Of a DNA stretch of 64,000 nucleotides, positions 15,175 through 24,154 are shown one piece after another; position 1 is the stretch's first letter, and each line of letters opens with the position of its first letter. This stretch comes from Algibacter sp045066735 (GTDB taxonomy: Bacteria; Bacteroidota; Bacteroidia; Flavobacteriales; Flavobacteriaceae). Position numbers and translations under genes: made by a program. The notes beneath the pieces were generated by a model. That model searched no databases. It saw only the letters and a list, made by a program, of their open reading frames with translations, and was not told the DNA's origin. Location: NCBI RefSeq assembly GCF_045066735.1, contig NZ_JBISHH010000013.1:124001-188000 (forward strand), written 5' to 3'.

Positions 15175-16332
15175 ATGAAATTAGAAGTTATAAAATCCTT
15201 GTTTTTAAAACACAAAGAATCGCGTTTATCACATCGCTATATCACCAACAATCATATTAAACCACTTTTAGAAAACCTAGAAAAAGAGATCGCTATTGAA
15301 GTGATTGGAACCTCTGTTTTGGATGAATCGATTTATGGACTAAAAATTGGTAATGGTGAAAAACGCATCTTAATGTGGTCGCAAATGCACGGAAACGAAT
15401 CGACAACCACCAAGGCTATTTTCGATTTATTAAATAGTTTATTGGATAAGGATTCTAACTTAAACCACATTTTAGAACACTGTACCTTATATATAATACC
15501 GATTTTAAATCCCGACGGTGCTAACGCCTATACACGTATAAATGCCAATCAAGTCGATTTAAATAGAGATGCACAAAATCTTACACAACCAGAAAGTAAA
15601 GTATTGCGAGATGTGTTTACTAAGTTTAAACCACATTTTTGCTATAATTTGCACGGGCAGCGTACTATTTTTAGTGCCGGAAACACTAATAAACTGGCAA
15701 GTGTATCGTTTTTAGCGCCTGCACAAGATCAGGCTTGCACGGTAACACTTAATAGAAAACGTGCTATGGAGGTTATTGCTGTAATGGATAAGGCTTTACA
15801 AGCTATAATACCAAATGGAGTAGGCGTGTACGATGATGCTTTTAACTTAAACTGCGTTGGTGATACGTTTCAATGTGAAAACGTACCAACTATTTTGTTT
15901 GAAGCTGGGCATTATAACGGTGATTATGGTCGTGAAGTGACTCGTGAGCTGATTTACACTTCTTACATAGCTTCCTTAGATTATATCGCTAAAAACGATG
16001 TTACTGGCGATAAGCACGAGGCTTATTTTAATATTCCGGAGAACGGCAAGTGCTTTTATGATATTATTATAAGAAATGTAAAAGCTAAAGACGCTTCCGA
16101 AGAAAAAAATACAGATATTGGTATCTTATATCAAGAGAAATTAGTTGATAATCGAATTGAATTTTTACCAAAAGTGGATAAAATTGAAAATTTAAAAGGC
16201 TTTTTTGGTCATAAAGAATTTGATGCTAATGGTTTACAAGTGCTCGATGAAGATGGAATTGAGTTGCAAGTAGGTAGCGAAAACGTTTTCGTAATAATTA
16301 ATAACCAAAAAAAATCATTATTAATGAAATAA
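15175..16332 (+). CDS. M14 family zinc carboxypeptidase
   Basis: A 385-aa metallocarboxypeptidase-fold protein. The HxxE zinc motif is in WSQMHGNESTT (around residue 71-80). The substrate-binding NPDGANAYTRINANQVDLNRD follows, the third zinc His is in CYNLHGQRT, and the catalytic Glu is probably in PTILFEAGHYNG. No signal peptide is present, so it appears cytosolic, unlike secreted digestive members. It may trim peptides or act on an N-acyl or peptidoglycan-derived substrate. It is divergent from an XRE regulator and followed 70 bases later by an Lrp regulator. Confidence 0.87.
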   Translation: MKLEVIKSLFLKHKESRLSHRYITNNHIKPLLENLEKEIAIEVIGTSVLDESIYGLKIGNGEKRILMWSQMHGNESTTTKAIFDLLNSLLDKDSNLNHILEHCTLYIIPILNPDGANAYTRINANQVDLNRDAQNLTQPESKVLRDVFTKFKPHFCYNLHGQRTIFSAGNTNKLASVSFLAPAQDQACTVTLNRKRAMEVIAVMDKALQAIIPNGVGVYDDAFNLNCVGDTFQCENVPTILFEAGHYNGDYGREVTRELIYTSYIASLDYIAKNDVTGDKHEAYFNIPENGKCFYDIIIRNVKAKDASEEKNTDIGILYQEKLVDNRIEFLPKVDKIENLKGFFGHKEFDANGLQVLDEDGIELQVGSENVFVIINNQKKSLLMK

Positions 16333-16402
16333 AGCGCAGTTAATGTGTGTAATTATTAACAAAAATGTATTATTTTCGCTTTTTATTTAAGAATAGTTAA
16401 TT

Positions 16403-16882
16403 ATGGGGAAAATAAAGTTAGACGAGATAGATCATCAAATTCTTGATATGTTAATTGATAACACAAGAATTCCGTTTACAGACATTGCAAAAAAATTATT
16501 AATATCTGCAGGTACTGTTCACGTACGTGTTAAGAAAATGGAGGAAGCAGGAATTATTCGTGGTTCATCATTAACATTAGATTATAAAAAATTAGGATAT
16601 TCTTTTATTGCTTATGTTGGCGTTTATTTAAACAACACCTCACAAACTAAATTTGTGTTAGAGCGTATAAACGAGATTGCTTATGTTACTGTAGCTCATA
16701 TTACTACGGGGAAATTTAATATTTTCTGTAAAATTAGAGCAAGAAGTACAGAGCACGCCAAAGAGGTTATTTTTATGCTAGATGATATTGAAGGAGTTTA
16801 TAGAACTGAAACAATGATATCATTAGAAGAAAGTATTAATGATAAAAAGCGACTAATGCATTCTATTTTCAGTGATATGTAG
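16403..16882 (+). CDS. Lrp/AsnC family transcriptional regulator
   Basis: A 159-aa regulator with an AsnC-type HTH (residues about 6-65, LDEIDHQILDMLIDNTRIPF, then ISAGTVHVRVKKMEEAGIIRG) and a C-terminal RAM domain (VTTGKFNIF-like region around 110). It differs clearly from the Lrp protein at 4202. It sits in its own unit ending at a strong terminator (16908). The upstream M14 peptidase, 70 bases away, may be co-transcribed. Flavobacterial homologues of this length are frequently near-constitutive global regulators (general knowledge, not shown here). Confidence 0.92.
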   Translation: MGKIKLDEIDHQILDMLIDNTRIPFTDIAKKLLISAGTVHVRVKKMEEAGIIRGSSLTLDYKKLGYSFIAYVGVYLNNTSQTKFVLERINEIAYVTVAHITTGKFNIFCKIRARSTEHAKEVIFMLDDIEGVYRTETMISLEESINDKKRLMHSIFSDM

Positions 16883-16907
16883 GTAACACATTATAAATGT
16901 AAATGTT

Positions 16908-16942
16908 AACCCTTTCTATTTTAAAATAGGAAGGGTTTTTTT
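16908..16942 (+). terminator. Intrinsic terminator after the Lrp gene
   Basis: AACCCTTTCTATTTT (16908-16922) pairs with AAAATAGGAAGGGTT (16923-16937), with one G-U pair and the central bases forming the loop. A run of seven T follows. Confidence 0.85.
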
Positions 16943-17066
16943 GTGTGTTGAATGTTCTTTGTAGCTGTTAATAGGTTATTTATAGAAGTATTTTTTGTAT
17001 TTAAATTTTATGTAAGATATTTATCATAGCTATTATTAATAAGAGTGACCTAACCAAACCCAACCC

Positions 17067-18515
17067 ATGTTATTTAATTCATTTGAATTTTTTGTATTCC
17101 TAATTGTTGTCTATTTTCTTTACTGGTTTGTTTTAAAGAAAAGTTTAAAAGCTCAAAACATACTTTTGCTTGTTGCGAGTTATTTTTTCTATGGTATCTG
17201 GGATTGGCGTTTTTTATCATTAATTTTATTAAGCACCATAGTAGATTATATTATTGGGCAAAAAATTGAGGCTTCAGATGAAGATTTTGTTAGGAAAAGA
17301 TGGCTGTGGGGTAGTGTTGTTTTTAATATTGGTTTATTAGGTTTCTTTAAATATTACAACTTTTTTATTGATTCTTGGGTAGACTTAGCGTCTACGCTCG
17401 GCTACACTATAAAAAGTACATGGACATTAAAGGTGATACTTCCGGTAGGTATTTCGTTTTACACCTTCCAAACCATGTCTTATTCTTTCGATATTTACTA
17501 CAGAAAATTAAAACCAACAAAAAGCTTTTTGTCTTTTGCGGCATTCGTTAGCTTTTTTCTGCAGTTGGTAGCTGGCCCAATAGAAAGAGCCTCAAATTTA
17601 TTATCGCAAATTTCAAATAAACGACACTTTAGTTATGCGCAATCGGTGTCTGGATTAAAGTTAATTCTCTGGGGCTTGGTTAAAAAAGTTGTTATTGCAG
17701 ATGCCTTAGGGCCTATTGTAGACGATATTTTTTCTAATTACGGATCTTATTCTAGTTCTACCTTATTAATTGGGGCTATATTTTTTGGTTTTCAAATTTA
17801 TGGCGATTTTAGTGGGTATTCCGATATTGCTATCGGTACAGCTAAATTATTTGGTATTGAGCTGATGTCTAATTTTAAATTCCCTTATTTCTCAAGAAAT
17901 ATAGCGGAGTTTTGGCGACGTTGGCATATTTCTCTATCCTCGTGGTTTCAAGCTTATATTTATGTGCCCTTAGGTGGTTCGAGAGTAGGAAAGGTGAAAA
18001 CCATAAGAAATGTATTTATTATTTTTCTAGTCAGTGGTATTTGGCATGGTGCGAATTGGACCTTTGTTTTATGGGGATTAATACATGCGTTAATTTTTAT
18101 TCCTGTTTTACTTTTAGGAAATAATACCAAATACAAAAATACCATAGTCGCTCAGCACTCTGTTTTACCATCGCTAAAAGAAGTTTTGAATATTTTTGGA
18201 GTGTTTTTTATTGTAACGATTTCTTGGATATTTTTTAGATCGGAGTCAATAACCGATGCGTTTAGTTTTCTTGGAGGATTAACAGATTTTTCTATAGCAC
18301 CATATTTTCATCCAAATGGTTATAGAATGATGGATTACTATATTTTGGTTGTGCTATTTTTATGTTATGAATTTATAATAAGAAAAGATGAGCGTGCACC
18401 TTTCAATTTTAAAAACAAATATGTACGCTTTTTAGTATATACAATCATGGTTTTTGTGATGATGCTATTTTATGATAGTGGTATAGATCGTTCATTTATT
18501 TATTTTCAATTTTAA
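17067..18515 (+). CDS. MBOAT family membrane-bound O-acyltransferase (AlgI-like)
   Basis: A 482-aa polytopic membrane protein of the AlgI/DltB class, which moves acyl (usually acetyl) groups across the inner membrane for O-acylation of surface polysaccharides. Hallmarks are LPVGISFYTFQTMSYSFDIYY, the FWRRWHISLSSWFQ motif and the catalytic His in SGIWHGANWTFVLWG. About ten to twelve hydrophobic segments span the length. It is 5 bases upstream of an SGNH-like protein, the usual periplasmic partner. It opens the plus-strand left arm of the polysaccharide locus, suggesting it decorates that polymer. Confidence 0.93.
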   Translation: MLFNSFEFFVFLIVVYFLYWFVLKKSLKAQNILLLVASYFFYGIWDWRFLSLILLSTIVDYIIGQKIEASDEDFVRKRWLWGSVVFNIGLLGFFKYYNFFIDSWVDLASTLGYTIKSTWTLKVILPVGISFYTFQTMSYSFDIYYRKLKPTKSFLSFAAFVSFFLQLVAGPIERASNLLSQISNKRHFSYAQSVSGLKLILWGLVKKVVIADALGPIVDDIFSNYGSYSSSTLLIGAIFFGFQIYGDFSGYSDIAIGTAKLFGIELMSNFKFPYFSRNIAEFWRRWHISLSSWFQAYIYVPLGGSRVGKVKTIRNVFIIFLVSGIWHGANWTFVLWGLIHALIFIPVLLLGNNTKYKNTIVAQHSVLPSLKEVLNIFGVFFIVTISWIFFRSESITDAFSFLGGLTDFSIAPYFHPNGYRMMDYYILVVLFLCYEFIIRKDERAPFNFKNKYVRFLVYTIMVFVMMLFYDSGIDRSFIYFQF

Positions 18516-18520
18516 TACTT

Positions 18521-19486
18521 ATGACAAAACTAATATTTAAATCCGGACTCTATTTCATACTTATTTTAATTGCATTAGAATTAATTGTTCGTGTATTACA
18601 TTTAGGGAAAGATAGTCCTGCGCGTTATATAGATGAGTATAATGTTGAAAAATGGGAGCCAAATCAAGAGGGGTATTCGGTAACAGGAAATAGAAGAATG
18701 AATTTTGCAGAATACCATATTAATAATTCAGGTTATAATTCTTATCGAGAATTTAATCCTACTTTGGATAAAACTGAGATTGCTTTAGTGGGCGACTCTT
18801 TTATTCAAGGGTTTCATCAGGATTATTACAATTCAATAGGGAAAAAAATTGAAAACCAGTTGAATGATGTTGAAGTTTATGAATACGGTTATGCTGGTTA
18901 CGATTTTGCTGATCAACTTCATTTAACGCAACAATATAAAGAAGAGTTTAGTAAAATAGATTATGTGGTTTTAGGTATTCGCTTTCGGGACGATTTATTT
19001 CGTGGGGAATACGAGGTTATTTACGACCGTATGCGCTTAGAATCTGCGATGTACAAAAATGCTAGAAAAATAAAGCTTTTGGTTTATGCGCAAGGTATCG
19101 GTATTTTAGATTCTGCTAAAAAGTTTCCTGGAAAGCTGATATCATTTTTTATGAACACTAAAAAAGAAGCTAAGGAAGTTAAAAAGGAAACTATTCCGGA
19201 AATTGAGGCAAAGCAAGCAAAGTATATTAAAAACTTTGAATCTTTAGTTGAAACATATGGTTACGATAAATCGAAGTACGTTTTGCTTTTAGATACAAGT
19301 GAAACGCCTCAGGTTTTCTTAACTTATTTAGAAACACATAATTTTAAATATATCGATTTTGGTGAATCGTTAAACAATTCAAAAACACCACCAACGTTAA
19401 TTTTTGATCAGCATTGGAATAATCATGGGCGAAATCTCATTGCCGACTGTGTTGTTAAGGCCTTTAAAAGTTTTAATGTCCATTAA
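18521..19486 (+). CDS. SGNH/GDSL hydrolase-like protein, partner of the MBOAT acyltransferase
   Basis: A 321-aa protein with an N-terminal membrane anchor or signal segment (residues about 5-25). An SGNH-type block I follows (ALVGDSFIQGF, around 91), and a C-terminal block FDQHWNNHGRNLIADCV carries the Asp/His pair (around 297). This arrangement resembles the AlgJ/AlgX/DltD partners that pass the acyl group to the polysaccharide in the periplasm. It starts 5 bases after the MBOAT gene, so the two form one operon. The acyl donor and acceptor are not readable from sequence. Confidence 0.82.
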   Translation: MTKLIFKSGLYFILILIALELIVRVLHLGKDSPARYIDEYNVEKWEPNQEGYSVTGNRRMNFAEYHINNSGYNSYREFNPTLDKTEIALVGDSFIQGFHQDYYNSIGKKIENQLNDVEVYEYGYAGYDFADQLHLTQQYKEEFSKIDYVVLGIRFRDDLFRGEYEVIYDRMRLESAMYKNARKIKLLVYAQGIGILDSAKKFPGKLISFFMNTKKEAKEVKKETIPEIEAKQAKYIKNFESLVETYGYDKSKYVLLLDTSETPQVFLTYLETHNFKYIDFGESLNNSKTPPTLIFDQHWNNHGRNLIADCVVKAFKSFNVH

Positions 19487-19807
19487 ATTGTAGTATAAAA
19501 TTTCATTTTAAACGTCTTAACCGTGTTAAAAGTATTTTAAAGAATAATTTTGATGCGGGTTTTATTATTGCCCTATATTTACCACAGATTAAATAACAAA
19601 ATGGTAATATTAAGGTCTATATCTGTACTTAAAACCATTGTAAATTGTGGGTGATAAATTTAAAAAATAGTTAAATGATAAAACCTAAACTTTGTTTTTC
19701 CTCGTATATACTTAGGGTGCATTGTGCAGGCGCAAAGCTTATTTTAGTTTTTCAATGAGCAAAATTTAATTTATTACAAACATACTATACACAGGTATAT
19801 TTTTATT
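19487..19807. other. Intergenic region without recognisable gene
   Basis: These 321 bases between the SGNH gene and the ATP-grasp gene are AT-rich. I see no convincing hairpin terminator, no TAnnTTTG box close to the 19808 start, and only a 27-codon open frame (19675-19758) without supporting features. It presumably holds the promoter of the downstream triad. Confidence 0.4.
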
Positions 19808-20779
19808 ATGAATATATTAATTACATCAGCAGGAAGGCGAGTTTCTTTAGTGGAGGCCTTTAAAAAGGAATTAACCACTTTATTTCCAAAGGGCAAGGTG
19901 ATGACCACCGATTTTAATATTAAATTATCTGCTGCATGTCAAGTGTCAGATCAATCTTTTCAATTACCACTAGTTAGTGATTCTGGGTATTTTGATCGCT
20001 TGCTTAAGGTATGCTTAGATAATGATATTAAGATGGTAATTCCTACTATTGATACCGAATTACTCTTATTAGCTAAAAAGAAAAGTCAATTTTTATCTCA
20101 CGGTATTAAAGTGATTGTGGCGTCGGAGGATTTTGTACAAATGTGTCGAGATAAGCGCGAAATTCATGTGTTTTTTGAAAATCATAATGTGCAAATCGCA
20201 ACCGAATACTCGAAGTACGATTATAAGTTGCCTATTTTTATTAAACCTAAAAATGGAAGTAGAAGTATAGATACATATACTATTACCAAACATGAACAGT
20301 TAACAAAATATCATTTTAAAAATGATGATTTAATGTTTTTGAAGTATTTAGATCACAATGAATTCGAAGAATATACTTGCGATTTGTACTACGACAAAAA
20401 CCATAGCTTAAAGTGTATTGTTCCAAGAAAACGTATTGAAGTAAGAGACGGTGAAGTTAATAAGTGTGTTGCTGAAAAAGGCGCATTGGTAGATTATATA
20501 AAAGAACGATTAAGTTTTATCGATGGTGCTATAGGATGTTTAACAGCTCAGTTTTTTAAGCATAAAGAAACCGATGAAATTTTTGGTATAGAGATAAACG
20601 CGCGCTTTGGTGGTGGCTATCCATTATCGTACTTTGTTGGAGCCAATTACCCGAAATGGTTAATACAAGAATATTTACAAGAAGAAGATATAGCTATAGA
20701 TTATTTAGCCGATTGGGAAGAAAATTTATTAATGCTGCGCTACGATAAAGAGGTTTTGGTACATGACTACAAAGAATAA
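19808..20779 (+). CDS. ATP-grasp domain protein (carbamoyl-phosphate-synthase-like)
   Basis: A 323-aa ATP-grasp ligase. The N-terminus MNILITSAGRRVSLVEAF is a Rossmann-like preATP-grasp domain. The central part carries an ATP-binding Lys in PIFIKPKNGSRSID. The C-terminus EIFGIEINARFGGGYPLS supplies the Mg-binding Glu/Asn. Enzymes of this fold form amide or acyl-phosphate bonds between a carboxylate and an amine. It overlaps the HAD gene by 17 bases and, through it, couples to the FemAB/GNAT-like gene. The trio probably attaches or activates a substituent of the polysaccharide (inference); the substrates are unknown. Confidence 0.87.
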   Translation: MNILITSAGRRVSLVEAFKKELTTLFPKGKVMTTDFNIKLSAACQVSDQSFQLPLVSDSGYFDRLLKVCLDNDIKMVIPTIDTELLLLAKKKSQFLSHGIKVIVASEDFVQMCRDKREIHVFFENHNVQIATEYSKYDYKLPIFIKPKNGSRSIDTYTITKHEQLTKYHFKNDDLMFLKYLDHNEFEEYTCDLYYDKNHSLKCIVPRKRIEVRDGEVNKCVAEKGALVDYIKERLSFIDGAIGCLTAQFFKHKETDEIFGIEINARFGGGYPLSYFVGANYPKWLIQEYLQEEDIAIDYLADWEENLLMLRYDKEVLVHDYKE

Positions 20780-21467
20780 TATTGTATTTGTATTTGATTT
20801 AGACGATACACTTTACAAAGAAATCGATTTTTTAAAATCGGCTTATCAGGAAATATCAAGTTATATCTCTCAAAATAGTGGTTTTGCAGAAGATATAGTT
20901 TACGAAAAAATGATTACATCCTATTATAGTGGTGATAATCCTTTTCAAAGTGTTCTAGATTTTGTACAATCTCAAGATATTACTATTTCTACACTGTTAA
21001 ATATCTATAGAAATCACGAGCCTAATATTACTTTATCTGAATCTAACCAAGATGTTTTGGCTTATTTAAAAGCAAATGTTTATAAAATTGGTTTAATTAC
21101 AGATGGTAGAAGCGTACAACAAAGAAATAAATTAAAAGCGTTAGGTTTAACCGAATATTTTGACGAAATAATAATTTCTGAGGAGTTTGGATCGGAGAAG
21201 CCAAATGTTAAAAATTTTAACTTTTATTTAGATAAATACGGCAAAAATTATACCTACATTTATATTGGCGATAATACTAAAAAAGATTTTATTGCCCCCA
21301 ACGCCTTAAAATGGGTAAGTGTCTGTTTAACAGATAATGGCGAGAACATACATAAACAAACATTCGATTTAGAAGAAAAATTAAAACCCTTATTTGTTAT
21401 TAATAGCTTAAGACAAATTCCAGAAATTTTAAAAAAATTGAATAATTTTAATGAACTTAGTTTATAG
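20763..21467 (+). CDS. HAD superfamily hydrolase
   Basis: A 234-aa haloacid-dehalogenase-fold phosphatase with motif I FDLDDTLYKEIDF (around residue 11), motif II Thr in LITDGRSV, motif III Lys in EEFGSEKPNVKNF and motif IV GDNTKKDF. The cap is helical (C1 type). It overlaps the preceding ATP-grasp and the following GNAT-like genes by 17 bases each, implying translational coupling and a shared pathway. The phosphorylated substrate is probably a small metabolite of surface-polymer synthesis; no further assignment is possible. Confidence 0.88.
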   Translation: MTTKNNIVFVFDLDDTLYKEIDFLKSAYQEISSYISQNSGFAEDIVYEKMITSYYSGDNPFQSVLDFVQSQDITISTLLNIYRNHEPNITLSESNQDVLAYLKANVYKIGLITDGRSVQQRNKLKALGLTEYFDEIIISEEFGSEKPNVKNFNFYLDKYGKNYTYIYIGDNTKKDFIAPNALKWVSVCLTDNGENIHKQTFDLEEKLKPLFVINSLRQIPEILKKLNNFNELSL

Positions 21468-22527
21468 CAAAATACAAAGTGAGGAAGACTTAAGCGAATA
21501 TTTAACGAAGGTTAATTTATTTAAAGAAATATATCCTTTTTATAAAATTATAACAGGAAACATACACGATCTAAAAGAAAGTCATCTTGGCTATTTTACG
21601 CTTGAAGAAAATGGAAACATTTTAATTTTAATGCCTTTTATATTCCGTGAAATTGATTATAAAGTTGAAGGAGAAACTTATTTCGATGTTATTTCACCTT
21701 ATGGGTATAGTGGGCCTTTATATAATAGAGACACCTCGCGTGCTTATTTGTTAGATTTTTGGAATCAAGTAGATCTTTGGTATCAGGAACATAACGTGGT
21801 TTGCGAATTTGTTCGTTTCAGTCTAAATAATAATTATCAATTTTATTCAGGTAAATTAGTACCAACATTAACTAATGTTAAAGGCTATATTATGCCTGAC
21901 GAAAAAGCACAATGGGCAGCTTTTAAACCTAAAGTTAGAAATAATTATAGAAAAGCAGTCTCTAATAATTTGCGTTTCGAAATTATTCAGGACAGTAAAA
22001 ATACAGATGCTGTTAAACGTTTTTATAGTGTTTATATTGAGACTATGAAGCGTATTGGTGCCGCAGAAGAGTATTTTTATTCTTTAGCTTATTTTCAAAA
22101 TATTGTAAAACGAAATAAAGATAATTTCGCATTAGCCTTTGTGTATAAGGATGATGTGGTTATTTCTGTAGAACTTATTCTTATATTGAGAACTACATTA
22201 TATTCTTATCTAGGAGGAACATTGGCAGAGTATTTTAATTGTAGACCAAATGATTTTTTGAAGATAGAAGTTATCAATTGGGCGCGTAAAATAGGGCATG
22301 AGTACTATGTTTTAGGAGGTGGAAGAAAAGATGATGATAACCTGTATCAATACAAAAAAACATTTTTTCCTAATGATAGTGATGTCTTGTTTTATACTGG
22401 TAGGAAGGTTGTGAATACTAAAATTTATAAAGCGTTAGATACCATAGTGAATGGTCCAAAAGAAAAGGGGACACCAAAATCAAAAATATCTAGTAACACC
22501 TATTTCCCTATTTATAGACAAGCCTAA
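21451..22527 (+). CDS. FemAB/GNAT-like acyl- or aminoacyl-transferase
   Basis: A 358-aa protein with the double-GNAT architecture of the FemAB / BioF2-like family. The N-terminal domain contains FDVISPYGYSGPLYN (around 89). The second domain contains KVRNNYRKAVSNNLRFEI, FYSVYIETMKRIGA, and a late YVLGGGRKDDDNLYQYKKTF that matches the FemAB-type C-terminus. Such proteins transfer acyl or aminoacyl groups to sugars or peptidoglycan. It is the last gene of the coupled triad and is followed by the convergent end of the minus-strand polysaccharide block. Confidence 0.82.
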   Translation: MNLVYSKIQSEEDLSEYLTKVNLFKEIYPFYKIITGNIHDLKESHLGYFTLEENGNILILMPFIFREIDYKVEGETYFDVISPYGYSGPLYNRDTSRAYLLDFWNQVDLWYQEHNVVCEFVRFSLNNNYQFYSGKLVPTLTNVKGYIMPDEKAQWAAFKPKVRNNYRKAVSNNLRFEIIQDSKNTDAVKRFYSVYIETMKRIGAAEEYFYSLAYFQNIVKRNKDNFALAFVYKDDVVISVELILILRTTLYSYLGGTLAEYFNCRPNDFLKIEVINWARKIGHEYYVLGGGRKDDDNLYQYKKTFFPNDSDVLFYTGRKVVNTKIYKALDTIVNGPKEKGTPKSKISSNTYFPIYRQA

Positions 22528-22566
22528 AAGGCGAAATTTCAAAATCAGATTAATAAATTGATAGTT

Positions 22567-23274
22567 TTAAGAAGAGAGGTCTTCTTTTTTATTTAAATAA
22601 CTTTCGTTTTTCTGTCTATCTCTTATTTCTATAGCGGGGTTTCCATAAGCAATTTTCAAACTGCTAATATCTTTAATAACGGTAGATCCTGCGCCAATGT
22701 GTGTGTGTGCACCAATATTTACACCTCCAATTACACACGACCCAATACCAATAGAGCTACAAGTTTGTATGGTTACATGTCCAGCCACATTAACACCAGG
22801 AGCTAAACTCGAAAAAGATTCCATAATACAATCATGACCTAAAGAAGCCGAGGTGTTTATAATACAAAACGCATTAATGGTGGCATTGGCATTGGCTATA
22901 GCGCCGGGCATTATAGAAGCGCCTTCACCAATAATCACACTTTTCCCAATAATGGCATTAGGGTGTATTGCTGAAATGTATTTAAAATTAAGTTGCAATG
23001 CTTGTATTTTTGAATGCATTTGATAGCGATCAAAATTATCACCAATAGCAATAATACCGCCTATAATTTGGTTTGTTTTTATTAAATCGGGTAAACAGGC
23101 TTCAGTACCTAAAACTTTGTAATTAAATAGTTGAGATCCAATAGGTTTAAAGGAGTCTATTAAGCCAAAAATTGTGTATTCGTTTTGTCTTTCAATGATA
23201 TCAATAATAACGCTAGCATGCCCAGAGGCACCTATAATAACTATATTGGGTTTTTCTGTAGGTTTTAATTGCAT
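22567..23274 (-). CDS. PglD/NeuD-like sugar O/N-acetyltransferase
   Basis: A 235-aa acetyltransferase. The N-terminal Rossmann-like part (NIVIIGASGHASVIIDII) binds the UDP-sugar. The C-terminal left-handed beta-helix consists of hexapeptide repeats (IGKSVIIGEGASIMPGAI, INTSASLGHDC, VNVAGHVTIQTCSSIGIGS), with the catalytic His in LGHD. PglD acetylates UDP-4-amino-sugar to UDP-N,N'-diacetylbacillosamine. Its usual partners, PglE- and PglF-like genes, lie at 45092 and 46219 on the opposite strand rather than adjacent, which suggests the intervening block was inverted. It is the last gene of the minus-strand block. Confidence 0.88.
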   Translation of the reverse strand: MQLKPTEKPNIVIIGASGHASVIIDIIERQNEYTIFGLIDSFKPIGSQLFNYKVLGTEACLPDLIKTNQIIGGIIAIGDNFDRYQMHSKIQALQLNFKYISAIHPNAIIGKSVIIGEGASIMPGAIANANATINAFCIINTSASLGHDCIMESFSSLAPGVNVAGHVTIQTCSSIGIGSCVIGGVNIGAHTHIGAGSTVIKDISSLKIAYGNPAIEIRDRQKNESYLNKKEDLSS

Positions 23275-23399
23275 TTACTAGTAGGCTTAGGTTTGGAGCT
23301 TCAAAATTCTATCAGACTAAAATACACGAAATAATATACTTGGTGGTATAAAATAAAGGATAATTTTAACCTCATGCTTAAAACGGTTTACATACTCAA

Positions 23400-24008
23400 T
23401 TATTCATCGGCACCGCCTGTAAAGGTGGTCATGTTTAAACCATCGCTACTATTTATTCCTTGAGGTACAACTAGACGTTTAGCAGTTAAAAGTAATATTT
23501 GTATGTCTAATAATAACGACATATTTTCAACATACCAAACATCGTATTTAAACTTTTGATTCCAAGAAATGGAGTTACGACCTTTTACTTGAGCCCAACC
23601 TGTAATGCCTGGTTTTACATTGTGTCGTTTTTTTTGTTCCGCGTTGTATAACGGTAAATAATCTGTTAAAAGCGGACGTGGACCAACTAAACTCATATCA
23701 CCTTTAAGCACATTAATGAGCTGAGGAATTTCATCTAAAGAATATTTCCTGATAAACGATCCTATTTTAGTCACACGTTTATCAAAAGGTAAAAACTCGC
23801 CATTTGCGTTCTTTTTATCATTCATGGTTTTGAACTTGATAATTTTAAAAACCTTTTCATTTTTACCTGGGCGCTGTTGGTAGAAAAAAGCTTTTCCTTC
23901 ATTGGCGATAAGTAAACACATAAATACCACTAAAAAAACAGGAAAGAGTAGTAGTAAGGCTGTAAAAGCAATTATAAAATCTAATAATCTTTTAAAAAGA
24001 AAGTACAT
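23400..24008 (-). CDS. Priming sugar-1-phosphate transferase (PglC/WcaJ-C-terminal type)
   Basis: A 202-aa bacterial sugar transferase that moves a sugar-phosphate from a UDP-sugar to undecaprenyl phosphate, starting the repeat unit. It has the N-terminal KRLLDFIIAFTALLLLFPVF re-entrant helix, then FKIIKFKTM, SLDEIPQLINVLKGDMSLVGPRPLL and RHNVKPGITGWAQVKGRN. It is the monotopic short form. It is followed by the PglD-like gene (125-base gap), the usual PglC-PglD order. Its paralogue at 24155 lies immediately upstream. Confidence 0.93.
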   Translation of the reverse strand: MYFLFKRLLDFIIAFTALLLLFPVFLVVFMCLLIANEGKAFFYQQRPGKNEKVFKIIKFKTMNDKKNANGEFLPFDKRVTKIGSFIRKYSLDEIPQLINVLKGDMSLVGPRPLLTDYLPLYNAEQKKRHNVKPGITGWAQVKGRNSISWNQKFKYDVWYVENMSLLLDIQILLLTAKRLVVPQGINSSDGLNMTTFTGGADE

Positions 24009-24154
24009 GAAATCAAGTTAAAGTTAACAGAGTTGAATTTTTTTTAAAAAACTCCAATTGGATTAAGAAGTATTGTATTTTCTTAAGGATACATATAAAT
24101 ACAAGTTTATGTTTTAGTTTCTTGTTACTAAGTTTATTATTTGTTTTAATAAAA

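Noticed and set aside
19675..19758. 27-codon open frame in the gap before the ATP-grasp gene
   Set aside because: No signal peptide, no paralogue, no promoter box at a sensible distance; length is expected by chance.
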